Positions 24,527 to 33,294 are shown, numbered from the stretch's first letter. The stretch is 64,000 nucleotides of DNA from Solibacillus isronensis (GCF_900168685.1 NZ_FVZN01000014.1:868001-932000), one strand, 5' to 3'. The notes: a model not told the origin generated them from the sequence alone. Numbers and translations: made by a program.

Positions 24527-24940
24527 ATGATTGACTTTATAGAATTATTGTATCGCCAACATAAACAGTTACGCCAAAAGGCAGAAATTATGTGGAATGA
24601 AAATAATGACCTTCATATAACGAGTTCGGAATGGTTTGTACTGAAAAACATATATGAGGGCTATGTAACGGTACCCGAATTAGTGAAACAGTTAGACATT
24701 TCAAAGCAAGGGGTTCATAAATTTGTGACTTCCTTACAAGAAAAAGAATTAATTACGACCGAATTAATAAAAGGCTCGAAAGTACAAAAGATGGCTCATT
24801 TGACCGAAAAGGGTGTCGTTATTTTTAATGAAAGTAAAAAGATGGAGCTTGAAATAGAAAAGATGGTAAGGAATACGATCGGGGATAAAGAATATGAACT
24901 GCTGCTGGAAATGCTCAAAAAGCCGCTCCTTAAAGTTTAA
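24527..24940 (+). CDS. MarR-family transcription regulator
   Basis: This 137-residue protein has the MarR winged-helix layout. The recognition region is SSEWFVLKNIYEGYVTVPELVKQL then DISKQGVHKFVTSLQEK (about 35-80), followed by the wing (LIKGSKVQKMAHLTEKG) and a C-terminal dimerisation helix. Such proteins are usually repressors released by small ligands or oxidation. There is no cysteine in the readable sequence, so a thiol switch is unlikely. ATG 24527 follows AAGGGGGAG. It is divergent from the CarD-like gene with a palindromic operator between them, and is followed by a terminator. Confidence 0.88.
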   Translation: MIDFIELLYRQHKQLRQKAEIMWNENNDLHITSSEWFVLKNIYEGYVTVPELVKQLDISKQGVHKFVTSLQEKELITTELIKGSKVQKMAHLTEKGVVIFNESKKMELEIEKMVRNTIGDKEYELLLEMLKKPLLKV

Positions 24941-24971
24941 TTCCGATTATTTCAAACTGAAGACAACTGAA

Positions 24972-25005
24972 AAACCGCACGAAAGAATATTTCCTTCATG
25001 CGGTT
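24972..25005. terminator. terminator between convergent marR and nitroreductase genes
   Basis: AACCGCACGAA pairs imperfectly with TTCATGCGGTT. It is A-rich on the left and moderately T-rich on the right, so it may serve both directions. Confidence 0.6.
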
Positions 25006-25025
25006 ACTTTAATATGTTTTAAATC

Positions 25026-25589
25026 TTATTTAAAAGAACCTTCAAATACAATTTCGTTTAAGGGACGTCGACCTGATGGTGTTTCACGTGCCTGTAATTC
25101 AGGAGACAGCATTTCTTTATCACCTTTGTAGCCAATTGCTATTGCTAAATGCACATCAAACGTATCCGGAATGTTAAATGCTTCTTTTGCTACATCTTTA
25201 TGAATACCGCTCATTGGGTGTGTGATTAAACCTTCCTTCGCTGCCTGAAGTGACAGGAAGCCCCATGCTGTCCCTGCATCAAACTCATGTGAGCCCTTTG
25301 TATTGTCAGAAACGACTAATACTAAAACAGGTGCACGTTTTGCCCATACTAAGTTACCTTCCACTAATACGGGATGGAATTTTGCTAAATCCTCTTCTGT
25401 TTTCGCTACGATAAAACGCCAAGGTTGGTTGTTGCCTGCTGAAGGGGCCCATCGCGCTGCTTCGAATAGACGGTTTAATACATCTTCGGCAACAGGTGTG
25501 TCTGCATAGGCGCGTGGTGACCAACGATTTAAAAATACTTCAGAAATGTCGTGTTCCGCTGTTCGAAATTCTTTTGCTTGTAATACCAT
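25026..25589 (-). CDS. nitroreductase-family FMN-dependent oxidoreductase
   Basis: This 187-residue protein fits the nitroreductase fold: the FMN-binding start NRWSPRAY (about 20-28), ARWAPSAGNNQPWRFIV near 52, and the closing block AIGYKGD near 150. These enzymes use FMN and NAD(P)H to reduce nitro compounds, quinones or similar acceptors; the physiological substrate is not predictable. ATG 25589 has AGGAGG upstream; the ATG-like start at 25640 does not. It is monocistronic on the minus strand and divergent from the cold-shock gene. Confidence 0.9.
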   Translation of the reverse strand: MVLQAKEFRTAEHDISEVFLNRWSPRAYADTPVAEDVLNRLFEAARWAPSAGNNQPWRFIVAKTEEDLAKFHPVLVEGNLVWAKRAPVLVLVVSDNTKGSHEFDAGTAWGFLSLQAAKEGLITHPMSGIHKDVAKEAFNIPDTFDVHLAIAIGYKGDKEMLSPELQARETPSGRRPLNEIVFEGSFK

Positions 25590-25771
25590 GAAATAAATCC
25601 TCCTAGTTCTATGTAATACATCTCCTATATTAACCAACACTAAAATATAATTGCAAACAAAATGCTTACAAAAAGTAAGTAAATGATTTTTGGTTAGTTA
25701 ATGTGGATAAATAGCAAAAATATGCGTCTATCCATAAATAATTGATGAAGCAGATAAAATTGAGTTTATAG

Positions 25772-25800
25772 TAGACAAATACGTTTTTTTGCTATATACT
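25772..25800 (+). promoter_or_regulatory. sigma-A promoter of the cold-shock gene
   Basis: TAGACA (25772-25777) and TATACT (25795-25800) are separated by 17 bp. A start near 25807 gives a leader of about 140 bases before the csp start codon. Confidence 0.7.
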
Positions 25801-25828
25801 AAGGTCAATGAGATAGTTATAAGACATT

Positions 25829-25900
25829 AAATTCACCTATTACAAAAAGTATTTCGTGGTTTAGTTGGTACTTTTTGTAATATGTGAATTTTTTTCTTTT
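25829..25900 (+). promoter_or_regulatory. terminator-like hairpin in the csp leader (possible attenuator)
   Basis: A 22-bp stem (25830-25851 with 25869-25890, one mismatch) and a 17-base loop are followed by TTTTTCTTTTT. It lies wholly within the leader, upstream of the ribosome site. It has the form of an intrinsic terminator, so readthrough would be needed to express the cold-shock gene from the upstream promoter. Confidence 0.75.
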
Positions 25901-25947
25901 TGAAGAATTGCGATCTTATTAAATTTAATTAATTGGAGGTCATTTAA

Positions 25948-26148
25948 ATGACACAAGGTACAGTAAAATGGTTTAACTCAGAAAAAGGTTTCGGTTTCAT
26001 CGAAGTTGAAGGCGGTTCTGACGTATTCGCTCACTTCTCAGCTATTCAAGGTGAAGGTTTCAAAACTCTTGAAGAAGGTCAAAAAGTTGAGTTTTCAGTA
26101 GAAGACGGTCAACGTGGACCACAAGCTACAAACATCGTAAAACTTTAA
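25948..26148 (+). CDS. cold-shock protein, CspB/CspD type
   Basis: This 66-residue protein is one cold-shock domain. Both RNA-binding motifs are present, KGFGFIEVE (RNP1) and VFAHFSAI (RNP2), and it begins [13 protein letters not shown] as CspB/CspD do. It binds single-stranded RNA and acts as an RNA chaperone and, in some species, an antiterminator. ATG 25948 follows TTGGAGG. Codon use is strongly biased to highly expressed codons. It is monocistronic, with a structured leader and a strong terminator. Confidence 0.96.
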   Translation: MTQGTVKWFNSEKGFGFIEVEGGSDVFAHFSAIQGEGFKTLEEGQKVEFSVEDGQRGPQATNIVKL

Positions 26149-26168
26149 TTTTAATGATGTAACGATAT

Positions 26169-26202
26169 AAGAGGGATCCTTTCATTAGGATCCCTCTTTT
26201 TT
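26169..26202 (+). terminator. intrinsic terminator after csp
   Basis: AAGAGGGATCCT pairs with AGGATCCCTCTT around TTCATT and is followed by Ts. Confidence 0.9.
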
Positions 26203-26225
26203 AATTATATTTTAGACAAAAAATA

Positions 26226-26266
26226 AAGCAGTTCAAATTTATGGGGAAGTAAAATTTGAACTGCTA
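26226..26266 (-). terminator. intrinsic terminator after the 60-residue minus-strand gene
   Basis: AGCAGTTCAAATTT pairs perfectly with its complement around a 10-base loop. On the minus strand it runs into TTTATTTTTT. Confidence 0.8.
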
Positions 26267-26290
26267 TTAATTTTGCTTATTTTTTAAAGT

Positions 26291-26473
26291 TTAGCCGACT
26301 AAGTTATGTTTGACTACTTCATAAGCTTGGCAAATATTTTTGTAAGCATCTTTATGCTCAGCAATCATTTCAACTGCAATTTCATATAAGTCAGAGGAGT
26401 CTGTTGTAACTAAATCGTTTAGTACTGCAGCTTCCATTTTTTCTACATATGATAAAATTTCTGTATTCATCAT
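26291..26473 (-). CDS. small acidic protein of unknown function
   Basis: This 60-residue protein is acidic and mostly helical in character (start MNTEILSYVEKMEAAVL). No signal peptide, membrane segment or known motif is seen. Two ATGs (26473 and 26470) follow GGAGATGA; the second has better spacing. A good ribosome site and a dedicated perfect terminator downstream support a real gene. I do not recognise the family. Confidence 0.65.
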   Translation of the reverse strand: MMNTEILSYVEKMEAAVLNDLVTTDSSDLYEIAVEMIAEHKDAYKNICQAYEVVKHNLVG

Positions 26474-26644
26474 TTCATCTCCGAATCTGTTTGTTGTTAC
26501 TCTTAATATACAGTAAACAGACGTCTGACTTCAAAGGGGATGGGGGTGAAAAAGGGTAAAACTTTTAAAGTTTGACGATAAAATGAACTCAACAAATTTT
26601 AGCTCTTTGAAAGCGTTTTTCTAATAATTATCTAAATATTACAT

Positions 26645-26684
26645 AAAAAACTGTTTCAAAAGAGTTCTTCTGAAACAGTTTTTT
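26645..26684 (-). terminator. intrinsic terminator after glpQ
   Basis: AAAAAACTGTTTC pairs with GAAACAGTTTTTT. On the minus strand the stem ends in a T-run. Confidence 0.85.
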
Positions 26685-26689
26685 AACAT

Positions 26690-27388
26690 CTATAGGTTTA
26701 TTACATCGGAAAACACGGCATCCATACCAAGTGATTCCATTTGCCGGGCTATTGCTGCATCATTTACTGTATAAGTTCTGACGACCATTCCGTTTTTAAT
26801 TGCTTGCTGAACAATTGAGCGCATCCCGTAGTAATAGGGGATATGTATCGCATCAGCACCTAGCTTCTCTACATATTCTTCTAAATTTACGATAAGCGAA
26901 GCGAATAGCAGTGCGGTTTTCACATTTGGCATGATTTGCTGGAAACGCGCAATGCTTTCATGATTGAATGAAGAAATAATAACACGGTCTTCTAAATTAA
27001 AAGCATGAATTTCATTTGCAATGAGTGGTTCAATCCCGGGGTATTCAAAAATATCAGACTTTATCTCGATATTAATTTGAAAGGGGGTTGATTTAAAAAC
27101 AGCCAAAGTTTCCGCCAATGTAGGTATTTTTTGACCTGCAAACTCCGGAGTAAACCAGGAGCCATAATCGAATGCTCGCAGCTCTTCCAGTGTCATATCC
27201 TTCACATAGCCTTTACCTGTAGATGTACGGTCAATCGATTCATCATGAATAACGACTAACTGGTTGTCCTTTGTTAAATGGACATCAAATTCAACTCCCC
27301 AAATATCCATCTTTGCAGCTTCCTGAAAAGCGATCATCGTATTTTCGGGGTACTTGGCACTGTAACCACGGTGAGCGAGAATCTTCAT
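26690..27388 (-). CDS. glycerophosphodiester phosphodiesterase
   Basis: This 232-residue enzyme has the GDPD TIM-barrel signature: AHRGYSAKYPENTMIAFQEA at the start (catalytic HR and PENT), FDVHLTKDNQLVVIHD near residue 38 (metal and second histidine), and YTVND near the end. It hydrolyses glycerophosphodiesters to glycerol-3-phosphate and an alcohol. No signal peptide is present, so it is cytoplasmic, like the YhdW/UgpQ type rather than secreted GlpQ. ATG 27388 has AGGAG upstream. It lies 14 bp behind an Excalibur-domain gene on the same strand. Confidence 0.92.
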   Translation of the reverse strand: MKILAHRGYSAKYPENTMIAFQEAAKMDIWGVEFDVHLTKDNQLVVIHDESIDRTSTGKGYVKDMTLEELRAFDYGSWFTPEFAGQKIPTLAETLAVFKSTPFQINIEIKSDIFEYPGIEPLIANEIHAFNLEDRVIISSFNHESIARFQQIMPNVKTALLFASLIVNLEEYVEKLGADAIHIPYYYGMRSIVQQAIKNGMVVRTYTVNDAAIARQMESLGMDAVFSDVINL

Positions 27389-27402
27389 TTCATTCACTTC
27401 TC

Positions 27403-27678
27403 CTATTTTTCGCAAGCAATCCCGCCTTTATCGCGATCACTTTTTTCATTTAATTTGTAAAGCTCTGCTGATACAAAAGGTTTAAATTTTGTTTTGCCGC
27501 CTTTATTCGTTGTTTTTGCGTCTTTCGCAACGCCGCCCTTATAATTCTTATTTAATTCTGTGCAGTTTTTATAAGCGACTGCTTTTGTTTTTGTAGCTGC
27601 CTCTGCTTCTATTGCCGTAAACGAGAAACCGCTAATTAAAACAGCTCCCATTAATAATCCCGAAATATACTTTTTCAC
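27403..27678 (-). CDS. secreted Excalibur calcium-binding domain protein
   Basis: This 91-residue protein has a Sec signal peptide (basic start, hydrophobic GLLMGAVLISGFSF, AEAA near 25-29). An Excalibur domain follows with YKNCTELNKNYKGGVAKD and the closing DRDKGGIACEK, which resembles a calcium-loop DxDxDGxxCE motif. Two cysteines probably form the domain's disulfide. GTG 27678 is chosen since GGAGG lies upstream. The protein is probably exported to the cell surface. Its role is unknown; the domain is often found with surface nucleases. It is likely co-transcribed with the downstream phosphodiesterase gene. Confidence 0.82.
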   Translation of the reverse strand: MKKYISGLLMGAVLISGFSFTAIEAEAATKTKAVAYKNCTELNKNYKGGVAKDAKTTNKGGKTKFKPFVSAELYKLNEKSDRDKGGIACEK

Positions 27679-27722
27679 TGAAAAAAACCTCCACAAACAG
27701 TATTTTCCAGTATTTTACCATA

Positions 27723-27762
27723 AAAAAAAGCGAATTCACAAGGGAGGTAGTGAATTCGCTTT
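27723..27762 (-). terminator. intrinsic terminator after fabI
   Basis: AAAGCGAATTCAC pairs perfectly with GTGAATTCGCTTT. On the minus strand it is followed by TTTTT. Confidence 0.9.
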
Positions 27763-27765
27763 GGA

Positions 27766-28542
27766 CTAACCCATAATATTATAACCGCTATCGATATAAA
27801 TCGTTTCGCCTGTCACACCGCGGGATAGATGGCTTAACATCACAATTGTCATGTCAGCTACTTCTTCCTGATTTGTGTTGCGTTTTAACGGAGAAGTTTC
27901 TTCGATTTTATGCAGGATCTGGTTGAAGCTTGGAACACCTTTTGCTGCCAATGTACGGATCGCACCAGCAGAAATGGCATTTACACGAATATTATCCGCA
28001 CCGACATCTGCTGCTAAATAGCGCATTGATGCTTCCAATGCGGCTTTCGCAACGCCCATTACATTGTAACCATCAAGAACACGCTGTGCACCTAAATAAG
28101 ACATCGTAACGATAGAACCACCTTCAGTCATATAAGGTTTTGCAGCTTTTGTTACAGCAATCAGCGAATAGGCACTTGTATCTTGTGCAAAGGCATAGCC
28201 ATCGCGTGTTGTTTCGACGAATCGATTGTGCAGGTCTTCGGCATGTGCGAAGGCAACAGAGTGGATAATGCCATGAATTACTTTAAATTGCTCACCGATT
28301 TGATTGAAGGCTTTTTCAATGCTTTCGTCACTGTTTACGTCACATTCAATAACTGTTGCATTGTGCTCTTCGTAATTTGTTAAAAGCTTTTCGATTTTCC
28401 CTTTTGAACGTTCTTTGCGATATGTGAAAATAACATTTGCTCCGACATCAAATAGTCGTTTTGCGATGCCCCAAGCAATACTGCGCTCATTGGCAACACC
28501 CATTACGACAATATTTTTCCCTTTTAATTGCAATAAATCCAT
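27766..28542 (-). CDS. fabI: enoyl-[acyl-carrier-protein] reductase FabI
   Basis: FabI reduces trans-2-enoyl-ACP to acyl-ACP with NAD(P)H, the last step of each fatty acid elongation cycle. The 258-residue protein is a divergent short-chain dehydrogenase. It has GVANERSIAWGIAKRL at the cofactor site and the catalytic Tyr-x6-Lys in YNVMGVAK. The MSYLGAQR stretch before it carries the other conserved tyrosine, and RTLAAKG forms the substrate loop. ATG 28542 is used; the ribosome site (AGGGGTGT) is fair. It is monocistronic on the minus strand. Confidence 0.96.
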   Translation of the reverse strand: MDLLQLKGKNIVVMGVANERSIAWGIAKRLFDVGANVIFTYRKERSKGKIEKLLTNYEEHNATVIECDVNSDESIEKAFNQIGEQFKVIHGIIHSVAFAHAEDLHNRFVETTRDGYAFAQDTSAYSLIAVTKAAKPYMTEGGSIVTMSYLGAQRVLDGYNVMGVAKAALEASMRYLAADVGADNIRVNAISAGAIRTLAAKGVPSFNQILHKIEETSPLKRNTNQEEVADMTIVMLSHLSRGVTGETIYIDSGYNIMG

Positions 28543-28638
28543 AACGACACCCCTAAAATGATTAGTTAATATTAGTACCTACTACTAATATTAACTATAA
28601 CATCTCGATTATAGATTCGCAATGAGAAAAAAGAGCAA

Positions 28639-28672
28639 AATAAAAAACGACCCTTTGAAAGGAATCGTTTCG
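28639..28672 (-). terminator. probable terminator after fer
   Basis: AAACGA...TCGTTT brackets a partly paired middle, and the minus strand ends in TTTTTTATTTT. The stem is imperfect. Confidence 0.5.
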
Positions 28673-28684
28673 TATGTTTGTATA

Positions 28685-28975
<291 letters not shown>

Positions 28976-29035
28976 TTATTCTAATGGTGTTTTCGGCACT
29001 TTTCAACCTAATACTACGAAAATGAGGGATTTGAT

Positions 29036-30076
29036 ATGCTAATCCAACAAATTCTTTTAAAAATTTTACATACTTTTCAGCAGGAACGGACAGTTTCAGC
29101 CGCCTATCATTTATTGAAAGGAAAGCGGTCAGGGCAGACAATTCATGATGTGGGACTCTTTAATTTATATTCCTACTTTGGGCTGCTCCCAAAACTAGCT
29201 CGTCATAAATTTGATGAGCAAATTGATCTCATGTTTGCCAAGAATATTATTATAATAGAGGAAAACGGTTTTTATACAATGACCGAACAAGGAAAACAAC
29301 TTGCTTCACAACCTGTGCCTCTTTCTTTTGATGGCTGGCATTACCGTGGCAATGAGCACGTGTTTTACGGCAGGCTTTCGCTTATTATCCAAAGTCTGTC
29401 ACATCAGCTCCATCATAAAAAAGCGTTTATACCGATTGAAAAAAATGAACAGACACAGCAATGGGTACGTCAATTTTTAGTGCGTCACCATTATCAGAAC
29501 GGCTTGCTGCAACAAGCAATTTACACTGAAATGACGGCAAGTTTATCCGAAATTGCAATCGAAGAAAACATGAAAGATATACTCATGTATCGATTAACCG
29601 GCTATAATGAACCGGGATTTACGTGGCAGCAACTTGCATTTGGCTATAATATGCAGGAAATGGATGTTCAACTGCACTATATAAGCGCATTGCATACTTG
29701 GTTGAACGAATTGTACCGTGAAAAAACAAAATACCCGATATTAAATGAAATTATGCAAAATATTCGTGTGGAAGTAGTGTTGACTGCTTCGGCAAACTCA
29801 ACCGCCCAGTTATACAGAGCGGGGAGAACATTGGAAGAAATCAGCCATATTCGTCGATTGAAAATGAGTACGATTGAAGATCATATTGTCGAACTGGCTA
29901 TGAATGAACCAAACTTTTCGATTGAGCCATTTGTAACAAGTGAAGAACAAAAACAAATTCTGGATGCAGTTGAAGACTATGATACAAAACGATTAAAAAC
30001 ATTGAAGGAATTAATGCCGCAGCTAAGCTATTTCCAACTTCGGCTAACGTTGGCGAAAGGAGCGACCCCTACATGA
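29036..30076 (+). CDS. ypbB: YpbB-like helix-turn-helix protein
   Basis: This 346-residue protein fits the YpbB family. A helical N-terminal part is followed by a C-terminal helicase-associated HTH region near 255-285 (RAGRTLEEISHIRRLKMSTI), similar to the winged segment found after RecQ HRDC modules. It overlaps recQ by four bases, so the two are translationally coupled and probably act together in DNA metabolism. This recQ encodes a short RecQ, so YpbB may supply the missing accessory domain; that is inference. ATG 29036 has GAGGGAT upstream. Confidence 0.85.
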   Translation: MLIQQILLKILHTFQQERTVSAAYHLLKGKRSGQTIHDVGLFNLYSYFGLLPKLARHKFDEQIDLMFAKNIIIIEENGFYTMTEQGKQLASQPVPLSFDGWHYRGNEHVFYGRLSLIIQSLSHQLHHKKAFIPIEKNEQTQQWVRQFLVRHHYQNGLLQQAIYTEMTASLSEIAIEENMKDILMYRLTGYNEPGFTWQQLAFGYNMQEMDVQLHYISALHTWLNELYREKTKYPILNEIMQNIRVEVVLTASANSTAQLYRAGRTLEEISHIRRLKMSTIEDHIVELAMNEPNFSIEPFVTSEEQKQILDAVEDYDTKRLKTLKELMPQLSYFQLRLTLAKGATPT

Positions 30077-31518
30077 ATTTACAAAGTGCCTTAAAGCAAC
30101 ATTTTGGATATGATGCATTCCGGCCAGGGCAAGAAGAGATCATTAAAAATATAATGGCTGGCAAGGATGTTGTTGCCATTTTACCGACCGGCATGGGGAA
30201 ATCCCTTTGTTACCAGCTGCCGGGCTATTTATTTCAAAAACCGGTTCTTATTGTGTCGCCGCTTTTATCGCTTATGCAAGACCAGGTCGATCAATTAAAG
30301 CAAATGGGAGAAAAACGGGTTGTGGCATTGAATTCCTTTTTAACTCCAGACCAGAAAAGATATGCCCTTCACTATTTGGAAGAGTACCGGTTTATTTTCG
30401 TATCTCCTGAAATGCTGTTGCAGCCTCAAGTAAAGGCGAGAATCCAGGGAATGGAACTTTCGTTAATTGTTGCGGATGAAGCACATTGTATTTCACAGTG
30501 GGGATTTGATTTTCGTCCGGACTATTTAAGGATTGGCGAAATATTATCGGAATCGAAGCGTCCGCCTATACTTGCGTTATCAGCGACAGCAACAGATACG
30601 GTTTTGGCGGATATCCAATCCTATTTAAAAATGAATTCACCTTTTCACTATATGCACGCTGTAAACAGGGGAAATATTCATCTAGTTAAAAAGCTGTTCT
30701 CAGAGCGTGAGGAAAAGATTGAATGGATTATTGAGCATGTTAAAAATACTGCCGGCCCGGGCATAATTTATACGCAATCCCGGTCAAAAGCAGAGACGAT
30801 CAGTTTACAGCTTCTACAGCAAAATATTTCGGCGGCAGCTTATCATGCAGGGAAGGAAGCGCAGGACCGTCAGTTTATACAGCAGCAATTTTTAGCCGGT
30901 CAGCTTGAATGGATTGTTGCGACAAATGCATTTGGTATGGGTGTCCACAAAGAGAACGTCCGTCAAGTCATTCATGAAACAATGCCTGCAACGTTGTCTA
31001 ATTATATGCAGGAAATTGGGCGGGCAGGTCGCGATGGCAAAAAAGCAGTTGCGTTTTTGTTATATTGTGATGGTGATGAGCAATTTGCAAAATTTATCGC
31101 GTCAGAAGATTTGCCTAAAAATATACATGTGGACCGCTTCACAGAAGTGATAGCTGCCGGGGAACAGCCGCAGTCATTACTTGCAAACGGTGAAATGTCG
31201 GAAGTGGTTTTCCGTGTTTTAAGTTATTGGCTGGCGCGCGAATCAGCCGAGGAAGTAAAGAACCGGATGCTGAATTTACAGATTAAGAAATTTGAAGAAG
31301 TTCAGCTTGTATTAAAGCTTATTGAACATTCGGATTGTATGCGAAAACAAGTCGTTCGGTACTTTGGTCAGCAATTAACGAAGCAGCAGGAAAATTGCTG
31401 TTCCAACTGTGGAATCGACCTGTCTCAGCTTGTTGAAGAGAGAGATCTTTCAAAAACTATGATTAAAATGACAAATTGGCAACACCGTCTCAAGAAAATA
31501 TTGTTAATAAACTCTTAA
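30073..31518 (+). CDS. recQ: RecQ-family ATP-dependent DNA helicase (short, RecS-like)
   Basis: This superfamily 2 helicase has 481 residues. It shows Walker A TGMGKS near 39-44, DEAH in VADEAHCISQWG, SAT motif LALSATAT, and the motif VI block QEIGRAGRDG. A zinc-binding module is suggested by CMRK followed by CCSNCG near the C-terminus. It lacks an HRDC domain, as does B. subtilis RecS, which is also downstream of ypbB. It unwinds DNA 3' to 5' in recombination and fork repair. Its start codon lies inside the end of ypbB. Confidence 0.93.
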   Translation: MNLQSALKQHFGYDAFRPGQEEIIKNIMAGKDVVAILPTGMGKSLCYQLPGYLFQKPVLIVSPLLSLMQDQVDQLKQMGEKRVVALNSFLTPDQKRYALHYLEEYRFIFVSPEMLLQPQVKARIQGMELSLIVADEAHCISQWGFDFRPDYLRIGEILSESKRPPILALSATATDTVLADIQSYLKMNSPFHYMHAVNRGNIHLVKKLFSEREEKIEWIIEHVKNTAGPGIIYTQSRSKAETISLQLLQQNISAAAYHAGKEAQDRQFIQQQFLAGQLEWIVATNAFGMGVHKENVRQVIHETMPATLSNYMQEIGRAGRDGKKAVAFLLYCDGDEQFAKFIASEDLPKNIHVDRFTEVIAAGEQPQSLLANGEMSEVVFRVLSYWLARESAEEVKNRMLNLQIKKFEEVQLVLKLIEHSDCMRKQVVRYFGQQLTKQQENCCSNCGIDLSQLVEERDLSKTMIKMTNWQHRLKKILLINS

Positions 31519-31599
31519 TCTACTATCGAACCGTTTACTTTTATGTAGAAATTGGTCATAATAAAGTTATAATTTTTAGTAGTTGGAGGGGTGCAGGCC

Positions 31600-32316
31600 A
31601 TGACAAAAGAAGATTACCGGGAGAAGGTAGAGGAGCATCGTCAAGAGATTGACCTACATAACGAGTCAGGTACAAAAATGTCACGTGTTAGCCGACATCG
31701 AAAGAAAAACGGAAAAAAACAAACAAGTCCAATTATGACGGTTTTAACAGTTGTCTTAATTTTTATTCCATTAGTTATTTTAGCTTATGTGTGGCTGATC
31801 TATGAACCGAACACATCTGCAAGTGAAAACGTAAATGTGGATAAGAAGGACGACTTAGTAGTGGAGATTCAAAAACAGGATCCAAAAACACAGCCATCTG
31901 CTACTGACGATGACGAAGAAAAAGAAGAAACAAATGATGACAATACGGACGAAGTGGATGAGGCTAAAGCTAAAGCAGAAAAAGAAAAACTAGCTGCTGA
32001 AGAAGCGAAAAAAGCGGAAGCACGAATCGCAAAAGAAAAAGCTGAAAAAGAAGCAGCGGAAATAAAAAAGGCGGAAGAAGCACAGAAGGCAGCAGCGGCT
32101 AAAGCTAAAGAGCAGGAAGCGAAGAAAAAAGCTGCTCAGGAAGCGGCTAAAGCACAGCAAAAAACACATACTGTACAATCGACTGACAATTTATACCGCA
32201 TTGCATTAAAGTACTACGGTAATGGTAGTCCTGAATATGTTAATAAAATAAAAGCTGCCAACAATTTATCATCCGACAGTATTTCAACAGGGCAGGTTTT
32301 AGTAATTGTTCCATAA
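31600..32316 (+). CDS. membrane-anchored LysM protein (YpbE-like)
   Basis: This 238-residue protein has a cytoplasmic basic N-terminus (about 1-45) and one membrane helix (about 46-66). A long charged Ala/Lys/Glu-rich segment follows (about 85-185), likely an extended helix spanning the wall. A single C-terminal LysM domain (about 188-237, HTVQSTDNLYRIALKYYG) binds peptidoglycan glycans. ATG 31600 is preceded by GGAGGGG at about 9 bases; the GTG at 31591 abuts that site. Position after recQ matches B. subtilis ypbE. Its exact function is unknown. Confidence 0.85.
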   Translation: MTKEDYREKVEEHRQEIDLHNESGTKMSRVSRHRKKNGKKQTSPIMTVLTVVLIFIPLVILAYVWLIYEPNTSASENVNVDKKDDLVVEIQKQDPKTQPSATDDDEEKEETNDDNTDEVDEAKAKAEKEKLAAEEAKKAEARIAKEKAEKEAAEIKKAEEAQKAAAAKAKEQEAKKKAAQEAAKAQQKTHTVQSTDNLYRIALKYYGNGSPEYVNKIKAANNLSSDSISTGQVLVIVP

Positions 32317-32494
32317 TTTTTTCTAACTTGTATAACGACTAGTAAAAAGACGAACCGTTCCGGCTCTCGTCTTTTTCTTTATGAAAGAAATTTATTATTT
32401 TAGCAAACTTAATAATACTGCGTAAAATAGTGGTTATCAAAACATTAATTCAGGCTATTGTATAATTAGTCTTTTTTGAATTGGAGGACCGTGT

Positions 32495-33253
32495 ATGGTC
32501 ATAATAAGTATTATCGGAATCGCCTGTATTTCAGTGCTTCTCTATATGTATAAAGAAGCCCATGAAAATAATATCCGGTCACATGAAGTGAAAGCAAATG
32601 GCGATAGTGAAACAATCCGACTATTTTTTATATCGGATACGCATGCGCGCAAAATTAATGAGGCGATGATTGATTCGATTGATCAAAATATACAGGCTGT
32701 CCTCATAGGGGGAGATTTTGTCGATTGTCGGACTTCTGAAGAAACATTGCTTCATAATATACGTATGCTCAAAAAACTTGGTCCTACCTATTTTATATGG
32801 GGGAATAATGATATTGAATTCGGTGAACGAAAGCTGCGTCAACTGCTGGAAGACCATCATATTCAAATTATAGAGAATGGGTCAATCAAGCTCGAAGGCA
32901 AAAATAATATGTCAGTCAGCGCGGTTTCATATCGTCCCGGGGATCAGAATATCCAGCGTGCAATCGTGCAATGCGAAGAAAAGAACACAGTTTTCATTGC
33001 ACACAATCCGGAGTTGTTCGGCAAAGTGCATAGGGAGTTTCAGCCACTGCTCAGTATTGGGGCACATTTACATGGCGGACAAATTCGCCTTGGGAAATTT
33101 GGACTGCAGCCACACGGATATTTTAAAAAAATCAAAAACCGCTATGAACTTGTCAGTAACGGGTATGGTACGACTCTTGTCCCGTTGCGCCTCTGCGCTA
33201 AGCCTGAAAGTCATATTATTACAATAAAATTTGAGCAAGATGTATTGAAATGA
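32495..33253 (+). CDS. calcineurin-like metallophosphoesterase (YpbG-like)
   Basis: This 252-residue protein starts with one membrane helix (about 1-20), followed by a metallophosphoesterase domain. The metal ligands appear in FISDTHARK, GGDFVD, WGNNDIE, IAHNPE and GAHLHGGQ, the complete dinuclear metal set. Such membrane-tethered enzymes include lipid phosphatases of the LpxH/UshA-like superfamily, but the substrate here is unknown. ATG 32495 follows TTGGAGGACC. It stands in the same place as B. subtilis ypbG. Confidence 0.85.
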   Translation: MVIISIIGIACISVLLYMYKEAHENNIRSHEVKANGDSETIRLFFISDTHARKINEAMIDSIDQNIQAVLIGGDFVDCRTSEETLLHNIRMLKKLGPTYFIWGNNDIEFGERKLRQLLEDHHIQIIENGSIKLEGKNNMSVSAVSYRPGDQNIQRAIVQCEEKNTVFIAHNPELFGKVHREFQPLLSIGAHLHGGQIRLGKFGLQPHGYFKKIKNRYELVSNGYGTTLVPLRLCAKPESHIITIKFEQDVLK

Positions 33254-33294
33254 GGAAATAGGATTTATAGGAATTGGAATAAGGAGATGTTAGT

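Noticed and set aside
31930-32170. A-rich repetitive region in the LysM gene as a DNA repeat
   Set aside because: It encodes the Ala/Lys/Glu-rich linker; the repetition comes from low-complexity protein sequence.
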